Source: Sphaerulina vaccinii (Eukaryota; Ascomycota; Dothideomycetes; Mycosphaerellales; Mycosphaerellaceae). From it: a DNA stretch of 64,000 nt. Within the stretch, counting starts at the first letter, position 1. Each line of letters opens with the position of its first letter. Positions 20,727-31,251 of this stretch are shown piece after piece. The notes under the pieces were generated by a model. That model saw nothing but the letters and a program-made list of their open reading frames with translations. It had not been told where the DNA came from and ran no database searches. The stretch covers positions 744,001-808,000 of the forward strand of contig JAKUDP010000013.1 in NCBI GenBank assembly GCA_022570795.1, written 5' to 3'. The translations under genes and the position numbers were made by a program.

Positions 20727-21437
20727 TTGTGTAAGTTGCATCGTCAAAAGCCATCAATTGACCATGACCTAATATCGTCTTCAGTCAATCCAGCCTGTGG
20801 GCAGGTCTTCTGATCTGATCCGATCAATCCATTTCGTTGTGGACCTTTCCTTTTGCCTTTTACGTGTTGCTCAACCTTGTGAGCCTCGCCAGCAAGCACA
20901 CTTACTTTTTGCTGCTGGAAGATGAAAAGCGATATGAGCACTCCAAGGTGATTTATATATACTGGCCCTACAGACCAACTTCAACAGTCGTCCGTGGTCT
21001 AGCGGTAGGTTCATAAGTCGTCGGTGTATACCGACGCCGCACAAACATATAATGACACTCTGGTTAGAAGTACTAGTCAAGGTTGGCGTCGTCATCTTAT
21101 CTGCGTGGTCTTAGACCATGCGGGTGATTGTTTTGCCATCTCATTTCTCTGTTGCCACTGTCCGGCTGATCATAATCTTTTGCACCTGCTCTGTGTCTTT
21201 GATATGAGGTACATACACCCTGTTCCTCACAGATGCGAACCTTAGCAGCTCTGCATACTGCTTTCAACTGTTGCATGACAACAAGGGCATGGCGGCTACG
21301 ACACAACATTGACTCCTTGCAACTGTATATGGCAATGTCAATCAGTTGATCAAGAATTATCGATAACATATGCACGCACTTCAGAACATCACATCCGAAC
21401 CATACTGCAGCATACCACTCTGCCTCCGAAGCGATTC
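20727..21437. other. intergenic region with tRNA-like fragments
   Basis: Apart from the tRNA-like piece at ~20990-21040 I see nothing supported here. It lies downstream of the MetE-like gene. Confidence 0.45.
20990..21040 (+). tRNA. tRNA-like 5' half (possibly tRNA-Glu), T-arm missing
   Basis: TCCGTGGTCTAGCGGTAGG resembles the acceptor/D-arm of fungal tRNA-Glu and fits box A. It is followed by a 6-bp stem-loop CGTCGG-tgtata-CCGACG in the anticodon-arm position. No box B follows. A TATA motif (~20953-20960) and a CAA 5' of it sit where fungal tRNA genes often have them. Low confidence as a working gene. Confidence 0.3.
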
Positions 21438-22589
21438 TCACAACACGGGACTTGATACCTCAGCAGCAATCTTCACCGCATCCTCGAAAGGCGCCAGCTG
21501 CATACGTCCACCACCGCATTCAGTCGCCACTCCAAACTTCAGACCAGGCACGACTCGTTCTACAGCCTCGATCATCTGCTTCGTCATCTCGGGCTTATGC
21601 TCATGAATCACGCCAAGGTAAAGCTCTGTGCCATACTGTTCCATAAGTGGTTGCAGATGCTTGAGCGGAGCCAGGTACTTATCAAGGCCGACTTCAGGTC
21701 TTTCGATTGCTGACTTAGGCACGGGCATATGTGAGAAATTGATCTTGCGTGGCGAGGCTTCGGTAATAAGCCTCTGGCGCTCAACCACTATGGTTAGCGA
21801 GGTCGGCTCGTGCCAGTGTTTGTGCTCCATGTCGCCTATAACTCATCAGCACCACACCTGCACAAGAATCTACACCTTCTCACCATAGCAGTTGTGGAGT
21901 CCAACCTCAACATCCTCATCAACCTGACTAATCATGCGAACGATATAGTCTGTGACATACGTCTTCACATCACCGTCCCACCAAGGCTTGTACCATTCAA
22001 GTACGGAGTTCTCCTTCACTGAAGCCGGATCTGTACCTTGCCAGAAAGCTGTGTCAACAGCTAGATCAAGCTGAATAGCCAAGTCGTCGTGAGGAATGGT
22101 ATCTTGTATCTTGCGTATGGCTCGGAACAGAGCCGCCTCATATATTGCTTCCACACGACGATGAAATGGAGACTGTACAAAAGGTACGATGACATTCGGT
22201 ACAGGAGGGATGCAGACCTGCAGTCGCACACCTGGTGAAACCACGCCTTCATCTCGAAGTTTCTTGAACACAGCATAGCTTTCGATGGCATGTGTGTCAT
22301 ATCCAGTCTCCAGATCAGTCTTCTCGAGAGCTGCAATACCTTCGTCGATCTGCTCTGGCGTGAATGTATCAGCCGGAATTGGTGCGTTGTCCTTGAACTT
22401 GGCCAGCATCGGCGGATAGGCGCTGAACACTGCCGCTTGAAAGGTTGTAAAGTAATTCCGAGAGCCAGTCTCGCCATCTGGAATGCGCTTCAGACGTCCT
22501 CGTAGGGCTGCCAGACATTGGCGGAAGACTGTCTCTGCGTCCGGTAGAGGGACACTACCCACAAGGTGACAGCCCAGAACTGGTGCCAT
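21438..22589 (-). CDS. cobalamin-independent methionine synthase (MetE)-like / UROD-MetE-fold protein
   Basis: Predicted exons 22589-21884 and 21835-21438 (48-bp intron) give 367 residues. An in-frame ATG at 22703 would add 38, but MAPVLGCHLVGSVPLPDAET starts exactly where family members do. The fold is a single TIM barrel like the C-terminal half of MetE. Candidate zinc ligands are present: H232 and C234 in LHNCYGD and C342 in ATECGGGR. GRLKRIPDGETGSRNYF near the start is typical of the fungal family. Being half the length of true MetE, it lacks the N-terminal domain; the substrate is unknown and it may not be a methionine synthase. A decayed partial copy lies at 9.0-9.2 kb. Confidence 0.75.
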
Positions 22590-23661
22590 CGTAGTCCTGT
22601 TGCTTCCGGGGGGCGAGCGGTGTGCTTCCTGTCGATCTGGTTCCTGGATGGACTTGGTCTCTGGTAAATCAGGCTGAAGCACAGAGAGGACTTGGCTTGC
22701 CACTGATGACCGGTGCCGAAAGGTGGTTTAGTAGTCCACTGATCTCGCTTGCCATGGCGGAGTACTCTTTCCTATGCAGCTAAAGCTGCTATGATGTAGC
22801 TCGCAGATTTGAACTTACTGGCAATCTTGAGGCGATGATAGCCCGAGGAGTTAGTAGGACAGACAATGCTCCGGCGAAGAACGTAAACGAGCCTTCTGGC
22901 CAAACATATGCTCTGAATGACCACTCGATATATGTATGCTCATCACCAGCGTAAACGCTGAGAGACATCCATCTACGGCCGACACGTTCTGCCATTCTTG
23001 AAAGCTACGCGAGACAGCTCTTAGCATCGGATTGGACGAATTGGAATGCAGCTGCTGAAGTGTATCGTCCTAGCGCGTGGAGCTGGGGAGGGACGGAGAA
23101 ATGTGGTCTGCGTCTTGTGGTCTCGGCGCTCGAAGCTGTGATGCTGTACAGGCTGTATTGAGGTGTCATGCCGCGCGTCCTGGAGATGCAATCCAGTCAA
23201 GGCGCTCTTATGAGCTCGACAACGAGGACGGCAGCAGCTCGTCGATGGATGTTGATGTCTGGAAGGTGACGAGAATGGCTTCGGCACCAGCTCTTCCTCT
23301 CGGCAAGTAGAGTTCCGAACCAATTGTTAGCGCCATCTGCCGTGTGGACGCCATGGAAAGCGATGATCAAGATGGTAAACGATTGACCTTAACACCGGCA
23401 AGACTTTCGTGCATAGCATAACTCTGGCCACTTACATGTTACATACCGTCGACACGGAGCACTGCATACCATCCGGCTGGGTCGCATGAGACAACCGTAG
23501 CATCTGCCGAGCAGGCCCGACTCTGCGATCAACAGCAGAAATGCAAATGCCTTCATTGCATTATCTCATGCTCTGGTCGGTTCGATGGGTAAATAATCAC
23601 ATGGTATAACCCAAGGAGAAGAGAGAGAGGGAGCCCGGGTTTTACTTGATATCCTGCGAAC
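22590..23661. other. intergenic region
   Basis: An open frame on the minus strand at 22995-22789 (MAERVGRRWMSLSVYAG...) ends beside a plausible GT donor and could be a leader exon of the MetE-like gene, but I cannot show a matching acceptor. Nothing else is supported. Confidence 0.35.
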
Positions 23662-24194
23662 ATGGAAGCCGACGAGACAGCTGAGCACGACAGTACTTTC
23701 GGAGGTGATCGTGACTCTATTGCGTCCAGCAGTACGTCCCTGAGTAGCGCGACTACAATGCGCTCAAGCCCGGGGGCAGCATTGAAATAGTCGAGATTGA
23801 GTTCTTGACATACTGCGACGACGACTCCGTGCCGAAGAATTCCGCTATGGTACAGTGGGGAGAGCTTATGGTAGAGGCATTCGGCAAGATGGGAAAAGAA
23901 GAGCCTGATGGACAGCAGTATAAGACGTGGCTAGAGGATACAGGATTCGAAGATGTGCATTTGGAGATTATAGGACGGCCTAGCAATGACTGGCCAAAGC
24001 ACCCGAAGATGAAGGAGATTGGCAGATACTGCTGTCTCAATTTTCTGGAGGGGATGGAGGCCTTCACAATAGCACCTTTCACCAGATTGCTAGGCTGGAA
24101 GCTTGAGGAATGCCAAGTGTTTCTTGCACAGTTGCGCAAGGAATGGGTGACGAGGAAGTATCACGCATATCACAAAGGCATTGTGGTGTATTGA
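23662..24194 (+). pseudogene. SAM-dependent methyltransferase (LaeA/TAM-type) relic with internal deletion
   Basis: The N-terminal frame begins MEADETAEHDSTFGGDRDSI and a Ser/Thr run, the usual disordered leader of LaeA-like/TAM methyltransferases. At about 23750 it passes, with a one-base frame change, straight into LKPGGSIEIVEIEF, which is the post-SAM-site block, and on through WLEDTGFEDVHLEI, KEIGRYCCLNFLEGMEAF, TIAPFTRLLGWKLEE to HAYHKGIVVY-stop. The roughly 150 residues between, including motif I (the SAM-binding glycine loop), are deleted. It cannot be an active methyltransferase. The remaining C-terminal frame of 129 codons is intact. Confidence 0.8.
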
Positions 24195-25173
24195 ACGAAG
24201 CCGAAGATACCCAGGACGGCACCCGGGAAGGGGCCCTTTGCAGCGCAGACCGTACCTGCAGATGTAATGAGATCGACAGAATGAAACACAGCATAATATC
24301 TAACTAATCATACGTTCTCACGAGGAATGATCAGTGGCAACCACGCTGTTTCCACAGCAGAGCGTATTCGCGTGACAGTCGGTCAAGGGCGAGCAGTCGA
24401 GTTCAGCGAATACTCTCGTGATCCTCGAGTGGTAGAGTCATGCTGAATATCGATCACAGCGCCGAAAGATGCTGCAATGCGACAGCCATATGCTACAGAC
24501 CGCGGTGACCTGCCTGTTTGAGCCACGCGACATACATTCAAGCACTGTCCAAAGTCGCGCGGCAGCCATCGGCATAAGCACGATGAATATGGCTGGCGAT
24601 TTCGATCATCCGAGCCTCATCACGCATGTCTTAGCAGGAATAGTGGACTGATGGCCCGCTCGATTGACGATCAACTTACTGTCCGACCAAGACCTGACCC
24701 AAGCACTATGGAATCACTTTAGAACGCACCTAGAAGCATACAATCGACTCACTACACTCCTAGCCCATGTCAAGCCATGCGAACATACACCCACAGGCTA
24801 GAGAAGCTGAAGCTCGTGCAAAGAAAAAGTGGGCCGTGCTTCGACGCCAAGCCACGCCATACAGAAAACTGCTTCACCTTCGAACAGCCACCCAATCGAA
24901 CACCACCCGAGCCAATATTCCTTGTCCTTGATCACGAACGTGCATGTCTTGAATCCTCCTTCTTGGAACATGAGATCTTTTCAGTGGCACCAAGACATAT
25001 CTCTCTCGTAATAAGTCCGCTTCGGTTCGTCGCAAAGAGAGATGACAACAGGCTGGGCATGGATGGCGATGGGTCGCGAGGAAAGTCAGACAAAAGGACA
25101 ACATAGTCCTGATAAGAGACAAAGTTTATTACGACGTAGGTTCTGATCATTTTCTTCTCAACATATCGCCAAG
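24195..25173. other. intergenic region
   Basis: Several short frames, none with recognisable features. The segment 24690-25000 has somewhat coding-like composition (DQDLTQALWNHFRTHLEAYN) but is broken by stops and I cannot assign it. Confidence 0.35.
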
Positions 25174-26809
25174 ATGGGTATTCTAGACTGGCATAGAAAG
25201 AATCCGTCGATAGAAGAGGAGAGCGTCAGCGATCGCTCTGCATCGAAAGATGGCGAGTATGTTGATGGTGTCCGTAAGTATAGGATTGTATGCTTTCCGA
25301 ACGATGCTGACCGTGTACAGCCAACGAGTCCGGCAATGGCATCGCACAACAATCGAAACGCCAAATTGGCATTGTCTCAGCAGCATTCCTCATCTTCAAT
25401 CGCATGGTCGGGACAGGCATCTTCGCAACTCCTTCTGGTATTCCCAAACTGGATCCGTCGGTCTCTCGCTCTTCTTGTGGCTCGCTGGTATGCTAATCGC
25501 TGCTGCGGGCATGGCTGTCTACCTCGAATTCGGAACCGCCATTCCATGTAATGGAGGTGAAAAGAACTACGTCGAGTATGTCTTCCGAAAGCCGAAGTTC
25601 GCTGCGACTGGGTTCTATGCCGGCTATGTCGTTCTTCTAGGCTGGGCTAGATCGAACTCGGTTGTCTTTGGAGAGTATGTCTTGACTGCTGCGAATGTGG
25701 AGGTGAACAGATAGAATCAGCGTAGAGTTGGGCTTGCTTGCATTACTTCTGCGTTCTTGATATACGGTCTTGCTCTCAAGTGGGGTCTAAGACTGCAGAA
25801 CTTGCTTAGGACGATCAAGCTCATTATTATCCTGATCATTATCGTATCTAGTTGGGCCGCACTTGGAGGAGCCTTAAAGATCAGCAAGCCGGACAACTTC
25901 AGCAATGCCTTCGAAGGTACCACTAGATCTGCCTATAGCATCGTCACTGCTCTGTACAACGTGATCTGGTTATACATTAGTTACAGCAACGCCAACTATG
26001 CCCTCAGCGAAACACGAAACCCCGTCAAGACCTTGAAGATTGCAGCACCCACGGCACTGATCGGCGTTGGCGTTCTATACATGCTCGTCAACATTGCTTA
26101 CTTCGCGGCTGTGCCGAGGGAAGAGATATTGTCCTCGAAACGCATCCTGGCTGCGGCGTTCTTCAGAAATATCTTCGGTCCTACGGCTGAGCGTGCCATG
26201 TCAGTCTTCGTTGCTCTGTCAGCCTTCGGAAATGTCCTCTCAGTCATCTTCTCTCAAGGTCGACTCGTTCAAGAACTTGGTCGTGAAGGCATCCTGCCAT
26301 TCTCTCGCTTCTGGGCCAGCAACCGACCTTTCAACGCTCCACTAGCAGGTCTATTCGAGCATTGGGTTGTGTCGGTTGCAATCATGATGGGTCCTCCGCC
26401 GGGCGATGCTTACAACTTCATACTGAACGTCATCTCGTACCCACTCGCGATTGTGAACACCTTCGTCGCTCTTGGACTCATCTGGCTATACCTGCACAAG
26501 CAGGAATGGAACTGGAATCCGCCATTCAAGGCTACGCTTCCAGTCGCCATATTCTTCTTCCTGAGCAACATATATCTGGTTGTTGCGCCTTTCGTACCGC
26601 CAACGGATGGCAACAGCATATATGAGACTCTTCCATACTATCTGCATTGTGTGGTCGGATGGGGAATAATCGCAGGAGGTGGCGTGTACTGGCTGGTGTG
26701 GGCTATCATTTTGCCTAAGCTTGGTAAGTATGAGCTGGTACGGGAAGAGTATACAGATGAGATCGATGGGTGGACGAGATACCACTTCATCAGGAGGAAG
26801 CTCGTATAG
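25174..26809 (+). pseudogene. L-type amino-acid/methionine permease (Mup1-like), frameshifted and with a nonsense codon
   Basis: Exon 1 (25174-25273) and a 47-bp intron join to VPNESGNGIAQQSKRQIGIV, the start of the first membrane segment (FNRMVGTGIFATPSG). At ~25438-25446 the frame changes: the following family sequence (QTGSVGLSLFLWLAGMLIAA) continues in another frame. At ~25714 (ANVEVNR) a TAG stands where relatives have Trp, after which similarity continues to the end (KLGKYELVREEYTDEIDGW). Twelve-helix APC-superfamily carriers of this LAT/Mup1 group import methionine and other neutral amino acids. Two independent lesions imply loss of function; a sequencing error could explain the frameshift but hardly both. 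The TGG-to-TAG change is a CpA-to-TpA transition on the other strand, the context favoured by repeat-induced point mutation. Confidence 0.8.
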
Positions 26810-27418
26810 ACTGGATTGTAGGCAGTTCCCAAACGTGTTTCTTGTTCACTTATCGTGATTTCCTCCTTCCCTAATTGACGCGCACGCAACCAGACACCAG
26901 TGCCGTACACTCTCTGGTCCTTTTCAAGCGTCGCCAGCTCGCTCGACAATCCAAATAGCATGACACTGGACATTAACCAATGTTATCCCGCTTTCGTGGA
27001 TACTCGAGACGTGAGGCTTCACGCGTTCCAATCGCATGAGAAGACCAGTCTCCAGATGACATCCAGCAGCGGCGTGCTGTTTCAAGCCCACGGAGCCGCA
27101 ACGTGAGCGATCGAGTTGCTTGATGAGCTGATCAGTTGGATATGTGCTGGACAAGGCTCAACGCGTGATGAAGAGTTCCATTACGTCCACCAATCATAGC
27201 CGCCGAGCAGTTTCCAGTTTGTTCGACAGATCCTGCCGCAGCCTCCGACCTCATCTCAGCCCTGAGTGCCATCCTGACCACTCATGTCCGTGCCATATAG
27301 CAACATCTCCTGCCCTTCGTGGGCTCGAGAGTTTGCTTGCTCCATAGTCTGTACCACGGGAACGCGGTAAGTACTGCACACTTCTCCTTATACCTCCTGC
27401 GATCCTAACTATAGCCTA
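26810..27418. other. intergenic region
   Basis: No supported gene or repeat; upstream region of the sedolisin-like gene. Confidence 0.5.
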
Positions 27419-29478
27419 ATGATAACGATGTACACCTCTGTGTTGCTGGCAGCACTCCTTTTGGTCGTGGAAGGATCGGGTGGGACTGTACAGAAGAGAG
27501 CGCCTAGAAACCACGGATGGCAGAAACGATGGCTCGCCCCGCGAGATGGAATGATCAAACTCCATATTGCCTTGCGACAAGAAGACGGCGGAGCTGCGAT
27601 TGAGCGACAACTGGCCCAGACATCTGAGCCAAATAGTGCGGGCTTCAGACAGCATATCTCGGCGAACCAAGCAGTCGAGCTCTCACAGCCTGCATCTGGA
27701 AGTGTGCGCAATATCGAAGCATGGCTGGGCGAGCATGGTCTATTGGGTGAGGCTTCTGTATTTGGAGGCATCTTCGAAATCGATACAACCATACGACTGG
27801 CCGAAAAGCTTCTCAATACGACATACTTCACCTTCTCGAATGGTGTGCAGACCATACATCGAACAGAGCTCTACCATCTTCCGAAATCTGTAGCTGGCCA
27901 TGTCGACTTTGTTACACCGACCACGAACTTTCCTCAGGCTATCGATCTGGAGCATGCGGAACGTATCCTAGCAAAGCGATCTGAGCAAGTTTTCGAAAGA
28001 CAAGCAGCGAACATCACGCAACTAGACTGCAATGGAGCGGACGATTTCGCGACTCCCACCTGTATCCGAAAGATCTACGACATCACATTCGATGGCCTCA
28101 ACTACACTGCTCAGCCAAACCGGACAAGCTTCGCCGTGTACGCTACAGAAGGCGCATCTTTCAATCCAACGGACTTACAGCAGTACCTACAAGAGTACAA
28201 TCCACCTGCGGCTCAAGCCAGTGCGAGCTACCAAGTCATTGGGCCTGGAGATCCAGCAAGTCCAGGTGGCATAGCTCCCAAGTTCGAGACTTCTTTGACG
28301 ACTCAAGCTTGCCTTGGTTTGTCATATCCTGGAGTACAGTCTGCAACTCTGTACAACTATGGAGGGGAGTTTGGGCCGACTAAAGGCGCAACTTACGACA
28401 ATTTTGTCATGTTCTTGCAACAGCTCATCTCCAATGCTACTGTGCCAAGCGTGGTCAGCATATCAGAGTCCGCGCCTGAAGACCTGTTCGATCCAGACTA
28501 TGCCAGGAGATTATGCAATATGATGGCGCAAGTAGGAGCTAGAGGCGTCAGTATGTTGTTCTCCGCTGGGAACAATGGACCAAACGGAGATGCAGCTGGT
28601 GGAGAGCATAAAACAATCTTCGAGCCCAAGTTTCCTGCCAGTTGTCCTTGGATCACAGCAGTTGGAGGGACCACCAATCTAGCTGATGAAGAAGCTGCTA
28701 CCAAGGAGACTATTCCTCTGGCATCGCGACTTGGCTTCACGAGTGGTGGCGGTGGTTTCTCGAATGTGTTCACAAGGCCAAGTTATCAGAGCGACAAGGT
28801 GCAGAGTTATGTTAACAACCACATCCCGGAAAGCTATCAAACGACTTCTGGCTTCAACGGGTCTGGAAGAGGATACCCAGATGTTGCTGCTTTTAGCACA
28901 CAATTTCCTACGATCGTGGATGGATTCGAGTTACCTATTGGAGGCACATCAGCCGCAACCCCAACTTGGGCCGCAGTCATCGCCATGCTCAACGACTACG
29001 AGGCTTTTCATGGCCGGCCACCTCTGGGCTTTCTAAATCCTTGGCTGTATAGTCTAAACGGCACAGCACTGAAGGACATAGTGAAGGGTGGAAACAATGC
29101 TGGCGATTGCATAGCCTCCCAAGGATGTACAATTGGGCAAGCACTGGGCTATGATGTGACTGAAGGCTGGGATCCTGTAACTGGATTAGGAACTCCGAGG
29201 TTTAGAGATCTGGTAAAGGAGCTGGAGGCTGGGCGGACTGCGTGAGCAGCGTTCCCGATGTGATTCTTTTGGTGAGTAGTACTGACATTGGTGATAGGTC
29301 TGATGATGGCTTCGGAGCGGCTGTAAGCAGTGCGACAGCTTCAACGAGCGCTACAGCGACGGCGAGTCCTACGACGAGTGGTATGACAGGAACCGCCACA
29401 GGTGCAGCAGCAAGCCTTTCGAACATCGATATGCCTCTAGCATTACTGGCTTACATAGCAATCATGCTCACGTGGTAG
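27419..29478 (+). CDS. sedolisin-like (S53, tripeptidyl-peptidase type) surface protein with substituted active site and GPI-type tail
   Basis: Predicted exons 27419-29241 and 29298-29478 (56-bp intron) give 667 residues: signal peptide (MYTSVLLAALLLVVEGSGG), Pro-kumamolisin-type prodomain to about residue 190, an S53 catalytic domain, then a Ser/Thr/Ala-rich spacer and a hydrophobic C-terminus (MPLALLAYIAIMLTW) fitting a GPI signal. The nucleophile is kept (S511 in GGTSAATPTWAAV), as is the triad Glu (E290 in KFETSLTTQ). The triad Asp, four residues after Glu in the family, is Thr (T294), and the oxyanion-hole Asp of the SGDxG block is Asn (N385 in SAGNNGPNG). The calcium-site blocks DIVKGGN and GWDPVTGLGTP remain. 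I infer a non-proteolytic or altered-activity, wall-anchored homologue. The second exon was found from the tail's reading frame; without the intron the protein would stop at 29244. Confidence 0.8.
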
Positions 29479-29801
29479 CTGTAATGATGAAGTATTTGGC
29501 GTGTCACAATCGAAATTCTCGCATCGCTTCTGCACTCTTCCACACAGGGCTCTTCTCCAAGTGCTGAAGAACAAGATGGCATAGATTTGCGACCTGTCTC
29601 CGATTGGGAGTTTGCTGTTTGCCACGTGGGTCAACCTGGTACCTTGGCGTTTTTGGTCTTGTCCACGTTTTCGATTCGAACGAACTCATCGTTCTCTTCT
29701 ACGATCTATCGACACCCGCGCATACCAGTACTCGTTACTTGAAGGCCAAAGACTAGCATAAGAAGACATCAAGCATTTAGAATCTTACCTGAGCAGTCAA
29801 G
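29479..29801. other. intergenic region
   Basis: Nothing supported. Confidence 0.5.
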
Positions 29802-30170
29802 ATGCCAGTCACTTGTAAGTTCAGGTTGCTGCCATTGCAGTACCACATTACTGACAAATTGGCAGTCGAGGGTAGGGACTACTTTTGTAGCCAAACAAGA
29901 CCTGACATCCCATACACTATCTACGTCAGTGAGAAGGAACTTCTACTTGTTCCTCGCCAAGTCGAAAAGCTTCATCCCCTCTTTGCCTTTCCCACTGCTC
30001 GAGATGCTGAGAAGCGCTTCACACTGAAGCTATCGGATCTGTGGCTCAACAAGCTTCGGGAGCAGTACGGCCGTGAGCCGAAATTTCGGTGCAGGCGCGG
30101 CGTCGAGTACGGACTGGAAGTAAGACGGTGGCGGCTTTGGCTTTCTAGAGAAAACGAAAGAAGTTGCTAG
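29802..30170 (+). CDS. small hypothetical protein
   Basis: With a predicted 51-bp intron (29815-29865, gtaagt...ggcag) the frame encodes 105 residues: MPVTFEGRDYFCSQTRPDIP and onward, Lys/Arg/Leu-rich with no signal peptide or membrane segment. Without splicing the frame stays open and gives 122 residues. A second intron near the end (gtaaga at ~30120 to ttgctag) is possible and would change the C-terminus. No family recognised. Confidence 0.4.
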   Translation: MPVTCKFRLLPLQYHITDKLAVEGRDYFCSQTRPDIPYTIYVSEKELLLVPRQVEKLHPLFAFPTARDAEKRFTLKLSDLWLNKLREQYGREPKFRCRRGVEYGLEVRRWRLWLSRENERSC

Positions 30171-30551
30171 ACAGCGGTTCGAACGCATGTGAGGGCACAG
30201 CGAAGCGAGCAGCCACCATGCCACCAAAGTGGTAGACAAGCTAGTTTGAATAACTAGCAATGGATCAGAGAAAATGATGATTGCACCCCTTCCCTAAACT
30301 TTGCTTGCTAATCATGCCACCCGAGTTGCAGACAGAACCAGTAAGCAGAAGCAGGCTTGGTATCAGAGAAGGCTTTCACAGCTGACCTTGATTGTAGGAG
30401 CTGATCTGCATAATGACTTGCCACGATCGGATCTTGGCACTGCTGACTGACGCACCTCGCTTCTTCTCAAGCCGCAGTCCTGCAGTCCTGCAGTCCTTGT
30501 GTCTTCTTCACGAATCCTTCCTCACTGCTACACGAACCTCAACTATTGAAG
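30171..30551. other. intergenic region
   Basis: Nothing supported beyond a short direct repeat cctgcagt at ~30477-30500. Confidence 0.45.
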
Positions 30552-31034
30552 ATGCGGCTAGTCGCCGAGACGCAAGGGCCGCATCTGGCTGCGAAGCTAT
30601 CCATAAATGCAGACATCGAGCACCTGATGTCGCTAAGTCGAGCCTGGATACACTCTCTCAACACTCGCCAGTTTCACAATAACCCAATGCTTTCATATAT
30701 CGCACCAGACTTTCGAGCCGACTGCTGTTTTGTCAATGGCCCTACAGCTCCATCCTTTGAAGTCCACCTCGATCAAGTTCAGCAGGAATTCGAACTGTTC
30801 CCGGACTATCACATCAGAATCGTGGAGATGACTGCGACCGCACACGAGAAGACTTCTGCCAAGGATCTGGACATCTTTCTTCACGTTGAGGTGATTGGGC
30901 GACCTGCTGGGACGAAGAGACAATTGCTTGAGATCATGAAATGGAGGAGAGATGAGCCCAGCAGCAGATGGATTTGGTGGCAGCTGATACTTATGCCTGG
31001 GGAGAATGGACTTACGCCGGTTGGTATGGATTAG
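30552..31034 (+). CDS. NTF2/SnoaL-like domain protein
   Basis: A single exon of 160 residues. The pattern is an N-terminal helix (IEHLMSLSRAWIHSLNTRQF), a conserved DF..DC..... stretch (APDFRADCCFVNGPTAPSF), a helix with the FPDYHIRI beta-strand, DLDIFLHVEVIGRPAGTKRQ and a terminal strand ending in RWIWWQLILMPGE. It fits the cone-shaped NTF2-like fold (about 130 residues). Members act as enzymes (polyketide cyclases, dehydratases) or as binding domains; no catalytic residues can be assigned here. A possible fragment of a related gene is at 9.2-9.3 kb. Confidence 0.6.
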   Translation: MRLVAETQGPHLAAKLSINADIEHLMSLSRAWIHSLNTRQFHNNPMLSYIAPDFRADCCFVNGPTAPSFEVHLDQVQQEFELFPDYHIRIVEMTATAHEKTSAKDLDIFLHVEVIGRPAGTKRQLLEIMKWRRDEPSSRWIWWQLILMPGENGLTPVGMD

Positions 31035-31251
31035 AGAAGTGTACGTATCGATGGGCGAGCTGTATCAATGACCTGTGCTAGCACGACCTGCAGTCTTGCT
31101 AGAAGGTGCCTCGCGACAGATTCCGCGCCGACTAATTGCCCTGGAGACGCCAAGCTGCATTCAAGCAAACAACTTCAACCGCGATGTTGACTTTTGATGT
31201 TTCCTTCGCAAGAGCGCACTGAGCTGTCACCACTCCACCACGATCTGTACC

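Noticed and set aside
22789..22995. Minus-strand frame MAERVGRRWMSLSVYAG... ending at a GT donor
   Set aside because: No acceptor and downstream exon fit in frame with the MetE-like gene; not supported as a gene.
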